A DNA stretch of 64,000 nucleotides from Zeus faber (Eukaryota; Chordata; Actinopteri; Zeiformes; Zeidae). Position 1 is the stretch's first letter; every line of letters starts with the position of its first letter. Below the pieces are notes generated by a model. The model was given only the letters and a program-made list of their open reading frames with translations. It made no database searches and had not been told where the DNA came from. Made by a program: the position numbers and the translations under genes. This document shows, piece after piece, positions 37,201-48,500 of the stretch. The stretch spans positions 35,502,371 to 35,566,370 of the forward strand of contig OY482849.1 in NCBI GenBank assembly GCA_960531495.1, written 5' to 3'.

Positions 37201-37440
37201 CAGAGATCACTGTCAATGCTGGTTTTGAGGAGGTTCCTCGTTTCCGACATCGACCTTTGTGTCTATCTCCAGGCATGATGTTTTCTCTTGTGTTCTGTAG
37301 CTTTGTGGCTTGTAGCTTGCACCTTTCAGCGTAGCTTGTAGCTTGTAATTGTTGCTTGTAGTGGTGATAGGATTAGCAGTATCTAGCCGATCTTGTCGAT
37401 CTCGTCGATCTCGTCAATACTCCTAGGACCGTGACGTGGG
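34240..37440 (-). mobile_element. Near-full-length LINE with AP endonuclease, RT and C-terminal Cys motif (I/Jockey group)
   Basis: Read on the minus strand in order: an endonuclease start LTVISVNIEGFSSAK and LCLQETHRGS (37100-37220), IIGDFNSHSTQWG near 36840, RT blocks STLKPGKAIGLDNIA (near 35960), NFRPIALLSHTYKLFECLI (near 35760), PEQAGFRPGKST, SAAYDTVNHRLLL, GLPQGSVLAPLLFNIY (near 35380), YADD (about 35301-35312), then RLRSGVGRARATLAKWGH with a CDCGTGPQTMEHLLICP Cys-His stretch (34370-34480). The order and length of about 3.2 kb are those of a complete element. Several frame breaks make it inactive. It is flanked on both sides by AT-rich repeats. Confidence 0.85.
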
Positions 37441-37444
37441 CCCT

Positions 37445-37640
37445 TTCTTGGCTCTATTATATTGTTATCTTATATTATATTGTATTGTATTGTGTTATAT
37501 AATATAAAATAATGTAATATAATATAATATAATATAATATAATATAATATAATATAATATAATATAATATAATATAATATAATATAATATAATATAATAT
37601 AATATAATATAATATAATATAATATTTTATATTATATTAT
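37445..37640. repeat. (TATAA)n pentanucleotide array
   Basis: About 35 nearly perfect AATAT units, directly next to the 5' end of the LINE at 34240-37440. Confidence 0.9.
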
Positions 37641-38425
37641 ACCGCCTCAAGGTCAAAGTAACTGCCTTACGGTCAAAACAACCTCCTCAAGGTCAATGTT
37701 ACCGCCTGAAGGTCAAAATAACCGCTTCAGGGTCAAAGTAACCACCTCAAGGTCAAAGTTACCACCTCAAGGTCAATGTAACCGCATCAGGTTCAAAGTA
37801 ACTGCCTTAAGGTCGAAACAACCCCCGTCAAGGTCAAAATAACAGCTTTAAGGTTGAAACACCTCCTAAAGGTCCACCTTGATGTGACCACATCAAGGTC
37901 AAAGTAACTGCCTCAAAGTCAAAGTCACCACCTCAAGGTCAAAGAAATCTGCTTCAGGGTCAAAGTAACCGCTTTAAGGTCAAAGTAACCACCTCAATGT
38001 CAGGGTAACTGCCTAAAGGTTGAAACAACCTCCACAAGGCGAATTAACCACCTCAAGGTCAAAGTAACCGCTTCAGGGTCAAAGATACCGCATTAAGGTC
38101 AAAGTAACCTTCTCAAGGTCAAAATAACCACCTCAAGGTCAAAGTAACTGTCTTAAGGTCAAAACAACCTCCCAAGGTCAAAGTAATTGCCTTAAGGTCA
38201 AAGTAACCACCTCAATGTCAAAGTAACTGCCTTAAGGTTGAAACAACCTCCTCAAGGTGAATGTAACCGCCTCAAGGTCAAAGTAACCGCCTCAAGGTTA
38301 AAGTAACTGCCCCAAGGTCAATGTCACCACTTCAGGGTCAAAGCAACTGCCTTAAGGTCAATGTAACCACCTCAAGGTGAAAGTAACTGCCTCAAGGTCA
38401 AAATAACCACCTCAAGGTCAAGTCA
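37641..38425 (+). repeat. Minisatellite of about 20-bp units
   Basis: About 38 units of CAAGGTCAAAGTAACCACCT and variants. It runs directly into the receptor fragment starting near 38432. Confidence 0.9.
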
Positions 38426-38839
38426 GGTGAGCTGACTGCATTTTTGCTTCTGACTCTGATCTACACCTACATGAAGGTTGTGCTCGCTGCTAGGGTCTCT
38501 TCTACTTCTGATAAGGTGCGTTATCTTAAGGGTCAGCACTTGACCAAACCTTACAGAGAGGGAAAGGTCCTAAGGGATCATTTCACTATCAGTCGTCTCA
38601 ATGGAACCAAGACTACAGCTGCTCAGTAATATGTTGTAGTAATATGTATAGTAATAGGCTCCATTACAGAAATTCCGAACTATTTAAAAAGAGATATGAG
38701 CACCTAGGTGTGTTATGTCAAAATTGTTCCACAACATCCAAACTCCTTAGGGCGGAAGCAAAAGCCTTTCAGTTGATCAAAATCTAAGGAACCTACTGTC
38801 AAAGTTAAAGCAATATGGATGTTTTTTAGAACATGTGAC

Positions 38840-39825
38840 TGTATGTGCCCCACAGCGATAGAACTAAAACCAGAAGAATGTTCTTGAGCTTGTTGTTTGA
38901 GAGCAAGAGAAGTGATGAGAGTGAATACAGGACTGCTGCGGGCAACTTTGTCACCTGGAGTGAGCTGAACCATCTGCAGCTCAATGTGACGAAGACAAAG
39001 GAGCTCATAGTGGATCTGAGGAGGGCAAAAACATCTGTGACTCCTGTTACCATCCAGGGGGTCCCCGTGGACACTGTGGAGGAGTACAAGTACCTGGGGG
39101 TGTACTTCAATAACAAGTTGGACTGGACCAGAAACACAGAGGCAGTCTACAAAAAGGGCCAAAGCCAACTCTATTTCCTACGGAGGCTGAGGTCCTTTAA
39201 CATCTGCCGGACGATGCTGAGGATGTTCTATGAGTCTGTTGGGGCCAGTACCATCTTCTTGATGTCACATGCTGGGGCAGTGGGCTGAGGGTCGCAGACA
39301 ACAACAGACTCAACAAACTAATCAGGAGGGTCGGTGATGTCGTAGGAGAGGAGCTGGACACCCTGACGACTGCGGCAGAGAGGAGGATGCTGTCCAGGCT
39401 TCAGTCCATCTTGGACAACGTCTCACACCCTCTCTACGACACACTGGCCCAGCAGAGGAGCACCTTCAGCAGAAGACTCCTCTTACCCAGATGCACCACA
39501 GAGCGCCACAGGAAATCATTCCTGCCTGAGGTCATCAACCTCTACAACGCCTCCCTCAGAGAGTCAGACACCACCTCTCTGTAACCTGACCTCAAAACAC
39601 GGACTTCCACATCTGCACTTTCTTCTTCTTCTTGCACATTTTTAATTGTACATTTTACACTTTACCATGTGTATATAGATTTGTTTATATATTTATTTAT
39701 ATATAAATATGTTTCTTAATAATTATTATATGTTGTATGTTAATATGTTGAATGTAGATTGGAGTTGTAATGAAAGTAATTTCCCCCTGGGATTATTAAA
39801 GTATTTCTGATTCTGATTCTGATTC
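38840..39825 (+). mobile_element. L2-like LINE, 3' third
   Basis: Plus-strand RT C-terminal part: NHLQLNVTKTKELIVDLRRA, YKYLGVYFNNKLDWTRNTEA, GQSQLYFLRRLRSFNIC (38960-39210), then ERRMLSRLQSILDNVSHPLY and ending near 39584. The 3' terminus has CCCCCTGGGATTATTAAAGT and a (TTCTGA)n tail at about 39805-39828, typical of L2-group elements. It is truncated at its 5' end and its frame is broken. Confidence 0.8.
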
Positions 39826-39898
39826 TGAAGAGAAGTAAATGGAGAACCTCATCTTTGAAATGATTCTGGGTAGAATCATCCACCCAGCAACCACTACC

Positions 39899-40295
39899 GT
39901 TGGCACGGTGGCACAGTGCATTGCACTGCTCTGCTGCCTCACAGCAAGAAGGTCCTGGGTTCGATTCCCGCCTGGGGCACTGTTGGCACCGTACTCCGGT
40001 GGGTTATCTCCCAAATAGGAGCCTTTCTGTGTGGAGTTTGCATGTTCTCCCCGTGCTCACATGGGGTTTCCTCCACCTCACGTCAGTAAGGACCCCCACC
40101 AAAATATGCACTCATCATCGTCTGACCAGCGATGGACATTTATCACCTGGTCCCCGGGCGCGTCCACGTAGGCTGCCCACTGTGCCCCCAGAGGAAGGAC
40201 AAGCCAGGATGGGTCAAATGCAGAGGATCCATTTCACCGGCACCATCAAAAGCATGTGCGTGTGGTGTGTTGTGTGACGAATAAAGACTGCTTCT
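39899..40295 (+). mobile_element. SINE-like repeat with tRNA-like box B, copy 2
   Basis: Homologous over its full length to 32706-33099. It has GGCACGGTGGCACAGTGCAT near the start and GGGTTCGATTCCCGCC (box-B-like), and ends GTGACGAATAAAGACTG followed by a CTT run. Confidence 0.7.
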
Positions 40296-40798
40296 TCTTC
40301 TAAAAGGCCCATGTCACTATATGAGGAACAGAATAAGAGAGATTTTTTTAGGCTTTAAATTGGGCACAAGCATTGGCCTGAAAGCATCCAAATCAAATCT
40401 TCTTCTCTGGGCTTAAATCAACATTTTGACTTGCGTTTAGTACCATGTACTCTTTGTCAGGTCTCTGACAGCAATGTTTGCGATGTTTTCATTTTTAGGT
40501 TATCTGAGTATATTTACAGTTTACTGTTACCATACTCCCTTTCCTCCACAGGCCTCTGCCATAAAAGCCAGGAACACCCTCCTTCTTCATGGATTTCATC
40601 TCCTCCCCTCTCTGCTGTCCTATTCATGCTCCTTGTTGTCCCAGTATTTGCCAGCTGTACTACCCCACCACATGCTCAACATCCTCCTCACAGGCTTGGT
40701 GCTTCTCAGCATCGTGCCTCCAATGCTCATCTCGCTCATCTACCGTCTGGCAGATCAGAAGCTACTGAGTCACACCGTGACAGAAATGAAAGGGTGGC

Positions 40799-41030
40799 TT
40801 TAATCTGCGGTTTGTCAGTCGGTGGTCTTCAATATAATCAGAACGTAGATCGAGGCAGTGCCCCGGAGTCCCACCGAAGGACGGTCCTCCAAATGAGGGT
40901 TTAATCTGTGGTTTGTCAGTCGGTGGTCTTCAATATAATCAGAACGTAGATCGAGGCAGTGCCCCGGAGTCCCACCGAAGGACGGTCCTCCAAATGAGGG
41001 TTTAATCTGTGGTTTGTCAGTCGCTGGTTT
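40799..41030 (+). repeat. 101-bp tandem repeat, about 2.3 copies
   Basis: The unit TTTAATCTGTGGTTTGTCAG and onward recurs at 40801, 40902 and 41003, giving a 101-bp period with almost no differences, so it is recent. The first copy begins at the stop codon of the receptor remnant. Confidence 0.9.
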
Positions 41031-41820
41031 GAAATAAAGAGGCAGACAGACGCTGGTTTTACTTGTACAAGGGTCGGTGACTGGGGTTATATGAAGTTGT
41101 GTTCGTCGTTATGTGTGTACATATATGTTTATGTCATTATATATTTATATATATTGTGACATACTTTTGTTCCAACACGAGGAGGTATTAACATGAAGCA
41201 AAAACACAAGATATGTTCCCGATCAAATCTCAGTCACTCAGCAGGTACAGCAAAGCATTGACACTGCCAGGGTAAGGGTTAGGGTTAGGGTCAGGGTCAG
41301 GGTTTGAGTTAGGGTTAGGGTCAGGGGTTATGTTCCATGTGTAGCTGAGCTGGTGGACCAAGGCACTAACATCCATCTCTTTACTGGTGTTTGATTCCGC
41401 TTATGGCACATCCTGTGTGCCAGGCCAGGTGTTTCTCAGTCTAAGTGGCAATTTTACCCAATTTTCAAATCCTCCCCATGCCAACCCCCATTTCTACTGA
41501 AACGGCATTGGACTACAACCCCCCACAAGTTGAAGTTCAATTCCATCAACCCAAGGGCGTCAAACCCTTACACCCCAGTCAAGGGTTCCCCAGGTGCCTC
41601 TGCCACAGGGCCCAAAACAACAAATAAAACATTTGACATTTTAAAGGTCAAATTATCATATTCAACTTATGGGATTGGATTTGAGCCAAATGTTGAAAAA
41701 CAACGATTTTGTTGGGTGCCCAGGTTGTCGTCAACCCTGTTACTTTTAATAAAAACACCTTCAGGGAGAATGGAATTTGAAAAGGAATGTACATATACAT
41801 ATGCCATGCACACCATGACC
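41031..41820. other. Unassigned sequence with telomere-like patch
   Basis: A short run of GGGTTAGGGTTAGGGTCAGG at about 41274-41330. Otherwise nothing was recognised. Confidence 0.45.
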
Positions 41821-41821
41821 A

Positions 41822-41851
41822 GACCTATCTATCTATCTGTCTATCTATCTA

Positions 41852-41899
<48 letters not shown>

Positions 41900-41996
41900 T
41901 CGATCTGTCTGTCTATCTGTCTATCTATCTGTCTATCTGTCTATCCATCTAACTATCTATCTGTTTGTCTGACTGTCTGTCTGTCTGTCTGTCTTG
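41822..41996 (+). repeat. (TCTA/TCTG)n microsatellite
   Basis: Tetranucleotide run with alternating TCTA and TCTG blocks. Confidence 0.95.
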
Positions 41997-42677
41997 CGTT
42001 CTAACAGGTTTGGCCACTAGATAGCAGCACCACCTTACATGATTGCAGTTCCAATTTGGATTAAAGTGATTGATCAAATCTTTATTTTGAGTTAAAAATG
42101 ATATATATCAACTTTTTATTTTCATAGAATGATTGATTCGTCGTGTGTAGTTAAATGCAGTTACAAATAGAATATTCCTCTGAAGCAATTCTAGCCAGTA
42201 ACCACTGCCTTTGTGTTTCTATTTCCCTGCAGTGGTCACTGGCCATCGACGGTGCGACGGGTGCGGCCGCACCGGGGCCCAGTGGCCCCTAGGGCCCCCT
42301 CCCATCAGCGCCAGTGATGCGCTCCGCTGTGCGTCCCCTTGCCCCGTTCCTACAAATAAAAAATACAGTGTTTTTCTATTTAGGGTATTTCATTTTACTC
42401 CGTTCACACATAAGAATACATGTTCTCATCACTTTTCCCTTTTTATTCAAAGTGAATCAAACAGAAAGATGATGAATCAAGTTTTGGCTTTTCAAGCCAA
42501 AGCAACAAAAATAGAAAGAGAACAAATCAGGTACTGGATCTATCAAACTGCTTATCATTTATTCATTTACTTTTACTACTTTAAGTACATTGAAGGGCTT
42601 TAAGTCATTTCAGAACACATGCACAAATGCATAGGGAAAGCACAATGAATGGAAGTTTCCCATAAGTGCCAGCTGAT
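41997..42677. other. Unassigned sequence with a GC-rich patch
   Basis: A sharply GC-rich patch at about 42246-42350 (GGGTGCGGCCGCACCGGGGC) sits in AT-rich surroundings and may be a transposon fragment. A short frame at 42211-42603 has no recognisable domain. Confidence 0.35.
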
Positions 42678-42800
42678 TCAAGATTCAAGAGGTTTATTTG
42701 TCACATACATATACTGTACATACTTTACATATACATACTTTATACATATATGCAGTGAAATGTCTTAGCAACACACCCGGAGATTACACACACTAGCTGT
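42678..42800 (-). mobile_element. LINE 3'-end fragment (L2-like)
   Basis: GATTCAAGATTCAAGAGGTT followed by TTATTTGTCACATACATA and GCAGTGAAATG resembles the reverse complement of L2-group 3' ends with a short tandem tail. Confidence 0.4.
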
Positions 42801-42954
42801 AAAAATACAAAAATGTGCGTAATGGACACGAGGGGCTGATGAAATGAATAGAGGATTATATTTAATTTTGTTTATTTTTTACAAAATAACCTCATGGATT
42901 ACCACTTTAAATCCACGGGACGCACGACGCGCACCGGAGTTTGAGGCTCCGAGA

Positions 42955-43090
42955 GTCGGAGCGGAGTGAGGAGCGGAGTGAGGAGCGGAGTGAGGAGCGG
43001 AGTGAGGAGCGGAGTGAGGAGCGGAGTGAGGAGCGGAGTGAGGAGCGGAGTGAGGAGCGGAGTGAGGAGCGGAGTGAGGAGCGGAGTGAC
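42955..43090 (+). repeat. 12-bp minisatellite (GAGCGGAGTGAG)n
   Basis: About eleven nearly perfect units. Frames stay open on both strands because the unit is a multiple of three; not called as coding. Confidence 0.95.
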
Positions 43091-43342
43091 CCGGGGACAG
43101 TGCATGACCACGGACACAGACCTGGAAATAGAAATCAATCCTGGGATGAAAAGGCAGCTGAGAGGACGCACCGAGGAGGAGCAGACATCCAGCAGCTCTG
43201 TGAGGAAACTTCAAGGTAAAAGCTTGATCTTCATTTAACATCAGAACAAGAAATAAATAATAAACAACCTTCATCTGCTGCTTTTAACTCCTTTACATTC
43301 TGTCAATCAAACTAACTGGTTTCCTCCTCACTGAAGGAGCTG

Positions 43343-43741
43343 GTGAGGATGATGATGATGATGATGAGGATGATGAGGATGATGATGATGAGGATGATGA
43401 GGATGAGGGTGATGATTAGGATGATGATGATGAGGATGATGAGGATGATGAGGATGAGGATGATGAGGATGATGAGGATGAGGATGATGATTAGGATGAG
43501 GATGATGATGACGATGACGACGATGGTGATGAGGATGAGGATGAGGATGATGAGGATGACGATGATGATGATGATGAGGATGATGATGATGTTGATGATG
43601 ATGAGAATGATGATGATGATGATGATGATGATGGTGAGAATGATGATGATGTTGATGAGAATGATGATGATGATGATTATGATGATGATGATGATGGTGA
43701 GAATGATGATGATGATGAGGATGATGATGAGGATGATTATG

Positions 43742-43787
<46 letters not shown>

Positions 43788-43812
43788 GGATGATGATGAT
43801 GATGATGAATGA
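43343..43812 (+). repeat. (GAT)n trinucleotide array
   Basis: About 155 units of GAT with GAG interruptions, giving a Met/Arg frame on plus and an Ile-rich frame on minus. No gene context. Confidence 0.95.
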
Positions 43813-44295
43813 GTGCAAGTCAACACAGTGATTCTGTTTTTCTCTTGAATTATAGATCAACTTCATTGCTGCTGATGCAGGAGGCTCCAGAGCAGCAGGG
43901 GGTCTGTGTGGTGAGGGGGGGGGCAGGAAGTGAGACAACCTGTTTTTGATCTTATCTCCACTCTGTTCAGTTTTCTCTATTTCAGGTTCTCGTCACACGT
44001 CGCACGGACTCTGCTCAGTTTGACATGATGCTTGTACATGAAGTTTATTGATATTATTTTTGACAGAACTGTTTAATATTCCTGATTTGGTCATCGCTGG
44101 ATGTGAGAGAACAGAAGAGAGGAGGACAGGACAGGGAGGGTGGAGGAGGGTGGAGGAGAGGAGGAGGGAGGGAGGAGGGAAGGAAGAAGAGATAGAGACC
44201 AACTCTAACTCCATTAGACCAACATCACTTTAGCACCAAGAGTCTCTTTCCTGAGATATTTTCCCCAAATGAAACCAGGCGTCCACTGAACCCAA
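43813..44295. other. Unassigned sequence
   Basis: Contains a purine-rich GGAGG patch at 44100-44190. No gene was recognised. Confidence 0.4.
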
Positions 44296-44310
44296 GGTGA
44301 GACTCCCTCG

Positions 44311-45128
44311 GCCAACCAGACCAGTTCAGACCAGTCCAGACCAGTTCAGACCAGTTCAGACCAGTTCAGACCAGTTAAGACCAGACCAGTTCGGACCAGT
44401 TCAGACCAGTTTAGACCAGACCAGTCAGACCAGTTCAGACCAGTTCAGACCAGACCAGTCCAGACCAGTTCAGACCAGTTCAGACCAGACCAGACCAGTC
44501 TAGACAAGTTCAGACCAGTTCAGACCAGACAGTTCAGACCAGCCAGACCAGTCCAGACCAGTCCAGACCAGTTCAGACCAGTCCAGACCAGTTCAGACCA
44601 GACAGTTCAGACCAGGCCAGACCAGTTCAGACCAGTCCAGACCAGTTCAGACCAGACAGTTCAGACCAGGCCAGACCAGTTCAGACCAGACCAGTCCAGA
44701 CAAGTTCAGACCAGTTCAGACCAGACAGTTCAGACCAGTCCAGACCAGTTCAGACCAGACCAGACCAGTCTAGACAAGTTCAGACCAGTTCAGACCAGAC
44801 AGTTCAGACCAGACCAGACCAGTCCAGACCAGTCCAGACCAGTCCAGACCAGTTCAGACCAGTCCAGACCAGCTCAGACCAGACAGTTCAGACCAGACCA
44901 GACCAGACCAGTTCAGACCAGACCAGTCCAGACAAGTTCAGACCAGTTCAGACCAGACAGTTCAGACCAGTCCAGACCAGTTCAGACCAGACAGTTCAGA
45001 CCAGGCCAGACCAGTTCAGACCAGACCAGTCCAGACAGTTCAGACCAGTCCAGACCAGTTCAGACCAGACCAGACAGTTCAGACCAGACCAGTCCAGACA
45101 AGTTCAGACCAGTTCAGACCAGACCAGA
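44311..45128 (+). repeat. 10-bp minisatellite (GACCAGTTCA)n
   Basis: About 80 units of CAGACCAGTT/CAGACCAGTC with 5-bp (GACCA) partial units. It lies about 0.5 kb upstream of kcns1. Confidence 0.95.
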
Positions 45129-45239
45129 TTCAACTGGTTTAAAGTTTCATTTCATAAATTGAACCAAGCTCCGAAATCTTGATATGAAAGGAAAGTTCCA
45201 AACCTGTAGTAAGTCTGGTACAAATCAAAGCTCTGAGCG

Positions 45240-45545
45240 TCTCATGTTGGGAGTAGGCGTTTGGGGTTGGAGGTTGGGCGTTAAGGGTAGGGGTTGGGGA
45301 TGTTGGGGGTTCGGGATTGAGGGTGGGGGTTGGGTGATGTTGGTGTTTGTGTTGGGGGTTGGGGCTGGTGTCAGGGGATTGGGGTTGGAGGTTGGGAGTT
45401 TGGGTCGGTTTTGACGGTTTGTGTTGGAGGTTGGTGTTGGAGGTTGGTGTTGGAGGTTGGGGTTGGTGTTTGGGATTGGGGTCAGGGGTTTGGGTTTGGG
45501 TTGGTGTTGGGGTTGGGAGTTAGGGTTTGGGGTTGGGGTCATGGC
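45240..45545 (+). repeat. G-rich minisatellite upstream of kcns1
   Basis: Repeats of GGGGTTGGGGTTGGAGGTTG type give dozens of runs of three or more G on the plus (sense) strand. It ends 45 bases before the kcns1 ATG, so it may be in the 5' UTR or promoter. Confidence 0.85.
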
Positions 45546-45590
45546 CCCTCAGCTTCCTGTGCCACGCCTTTTCCTTGGTGCTAGATAATA

Positions 45591-48500
45591 ATGGTGAAGG
45601 AGAACCTGCCCAGCTGGGTCCACGAGGACCACAAGGAGGGCCCGGTCCACATCAATGTCGGGGGACTGAAGAGGAGCCTCTGCTCCAGCACCTTGAGGAG
45701 GTTTCCAGACACCAGACTGGGAAAACTACTGGCCTGCGACTCTGAAGAAGCTATTTTACAGGTAGGCAGGTAGAATGGATGGATGATGGATGATGAATGG
45801 ATGAAAGGATGGATGGATGAATGGGTGGATGGATGGATGGACAGATGAATGGATGGATGTATGATGGATGGATGGATGTATGTATGTATGATGGATGGAT
45901 GGGTGGATGGATGGATGAATGGGTGGAAGAATGGACAGATGGATGGATGGATGTATGATGGATGGATGGATGGATGAATGGATGGATGGATGGATGGATG
46001 GATGATGGATGGACGGATGGATGGATGGGTGGATGAATGGAGAGATGAATGGATGGATGGATGTATGATGGGTGGATGGATGGATGGATGGATGGAAGGA
46101 GGATGGAAGAATAAATGGATGGATGGACAGATAGAAGAATGGATGGATGAATGAATGGTTGGGTGGGTGGATGGATGGATGATTGGATTGATTGACAGAT
46201 GAATTGATGATGGATGGATGGATGGATGGATGGACAGTTGAATGGATGGGTGGATGATGGATGGGTGGATGGATGGAAGGAAGATGGAAGAATACATTGA
46301 TGGATGGACAGATAGAAGAATGAATGGATGGATGGATGGACAGATGGATGGATGTATGATGGATGGATGTATGGATGGAAGGATGGACAGATGAATGAAT
46401 GGATGGATGGGTGGATGGATGGATGGATGGATGGATGGATTGATTGACAGATTAATTGATGATGGATGGATGGGTGGATGACAGATGGATGGATGGATGG
46501 ATTGAAGGAGGATGGAAGAATAAATGGATGGATAGACAGATAGAAGAATGGATGGATGAATGAATGGATGGGTGGATGGGTGGATGGATTGACGGTGGGA
46601 TGGGTGGGTGGATGAATGGATGGATGGAAGGATGGAAGTATAAAAAGGGAAGACAGTTCCTCCAGCAGCCACCGGGGGCAGCCTCCGAGCGGAGGGTGCG
46701 TTGGTCTTGTCTTGAGTCAGTGGAGACTGAGCTGAGATTTGATTTTGGACGAATGAAGTGACGCCGTCGACGTATCCATGGAAACGTGTCTTTGCGCCTG
46801 TACTTCCTGCTGCAGGTGTGTGATGACTACGATGTCCAGCAGGCGGAGTTTTACTTCGACAGGAACCCCGCCCTGTTCCCCTACGTCCTGCAGTTCTACC
46901 AGACGGGGAAGCTGCATATCATGGAGGAGCTGTGCGTCTTCTCCTTCAGGTGGGACCTCCACCTTCACATCCACTCAGGCTATTAAAGTCACTTTCTGGG
47001 TTGATGGATGTTCATGATTTCGACACTGAGGCCGTCCACATGGAAGTACTAACACCCTGACACAAAATGACTCAAAGGTAAAGTACCACATTGACATTTC
47101 TACTTCAGTAAATAAATATAGTTGCAGTTTCAAAGGAAAAGTACTTGTCATATGCAGTGCCCTCTAGGCCAAGCCTATAAAACTACATAAAGAAGAGTAG
47201 AAGAGTAAAAATAGAGATATTTGAAGTTTTGAGGAAAATTCAAAAGTGAAATTTACTTAAAGAGATAGACACTTAAAATGTACAAAAAGTACAGTTACAA
47301 GTACTTCTGCTTTCTTACTTTCCACCAATGCCAATACATTTGCAATGTTATGCCAAATTGACCCTAACTCCCTCTTACTTCCTGTTTCTGGACTCTTACT
47401 TATTGTTTCAAGTCTCTGACTTCCTGCTTCTACTCTCTTGCTTCCTGTTTCTAGTCTCTTACTTCCTGTTTCCAGTCCCTTACTTTCTGTTTCTTCTTTC
47501 TTACTTCCTGTTTCTAGTCTTGTACTTCTCATTTCTAAAGTCTTACTTCATGTTTCTAGTTTCTTACTTAAGATTTATAGTCTCTAAATCCATGTTTCTA
47601 CTGTCTCACTTCCTTTTTCTACTGTCTTACTACTTGTTTTTACCATCTTACTACTATTTTACTATCTTTCTCTCTTTTACTCCCTGTTTCTATTCTCCTA
47701 CTTCCCATTTCTAGACTTACATCATGTTTCTAGTCTCTTACTTTCTGTTTCTACTCTCTCACTTCCTGTTTCTCAAAGTTCAAAGTTCAAAGTGTACTTT
47801 ATTGTCAATCGTACCATGCAACACATAATTACACAGAGGATCAAATTTGCGTTTCCCCATACTCCAAATGTGCAGTAATATTTGTAACACACAACATATA
47901 ACATGAAAGTGCAAAAAGACAACAATAGAATCAACAACACAACAAGACTAAGGTTAGTCTTAATATACTCAAGAAGTCAAATGAGGTATGTTATTAAGGT
48001 AATAAGGTGCAGTACAAAGCTAGAAGCAAGAGGATACATATGTATACCAAGAGGATACATATGTATACCAAGGGGATACATATGTATTGTAAAATGTAAA
48101 TATTGTGCAGTCAGTTGGTCTTTGTGGGTGTCCTGTTCATGTGGTGTTTGGTGAGTTTAGTAGTCTGATGGCCTTTGGAAAAAAGCTGCTCCTGAAACTG
48201 GTGGTATTGCACCGCATGCTGCGGTAGCGCTTGCCAGAAGGTAGGAGGGTGAACAGTTTGTGTGCTGGGTGGGTGTGGTCCTTGATAATATTGGTGGCTC
48301 TCTTGCGGCAGCGAGACGGGTACAGGTCCTGGATGGATGGTTGTGCTGTTTTGGTGATCTTCTCTGCTGTCCTTACCACTCTTTGTAGGGCTTTGTGGTC
48401 AGCAGCAGAGCAGCTGCCATACAAGACTGAGAGGCTGCTGGTGAGAATGCTCTCAATAGCTCCCCTGTAGAAGGTGGTGAGGGCAGAAGGGGGGAGGTCA

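Larger units (their letters stand above)
38432..40803 (+). pseudogene. Odorant receptor 131-2-like remnant, C-terminal half only
   Basis: Two pieces align with TM5-TM7 of the receptors in this window. 38432-38515 encodes 28 residues including LIYTYMKVVLAARVSSTSDK and ends AAG|gtgcgt. 40552-40803 follows a good acceptor (tttcctccacag) and encodes 83 residues, beginning ASAIKARNTLLLHG and reaching a stop. The junction is phase 0 between two conserved neighbours (LAAR..., KARNT...LLHG), so a real intron once joined or still joins them. TM1-TM4 are missing; a 20-bp minisatellite occupies the place where they should be. The TM7 signature is weak (ISLIYRLADQKL). The intron holds an L2-like LINE and a SINE-like repeat. 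Confidence 0.65.

Noticed and set aside
43312-43938. Ile-rich minus frame and Met/Arg plus frame
   Set aside because: Pure by-product of the (GAT)n array.
45581-46672. 363-residue minus-strand Ile/His/Pro/Ser frame
   Set aside because: It is the antisense of the (GGAT)n array in kcns1 intron 1.
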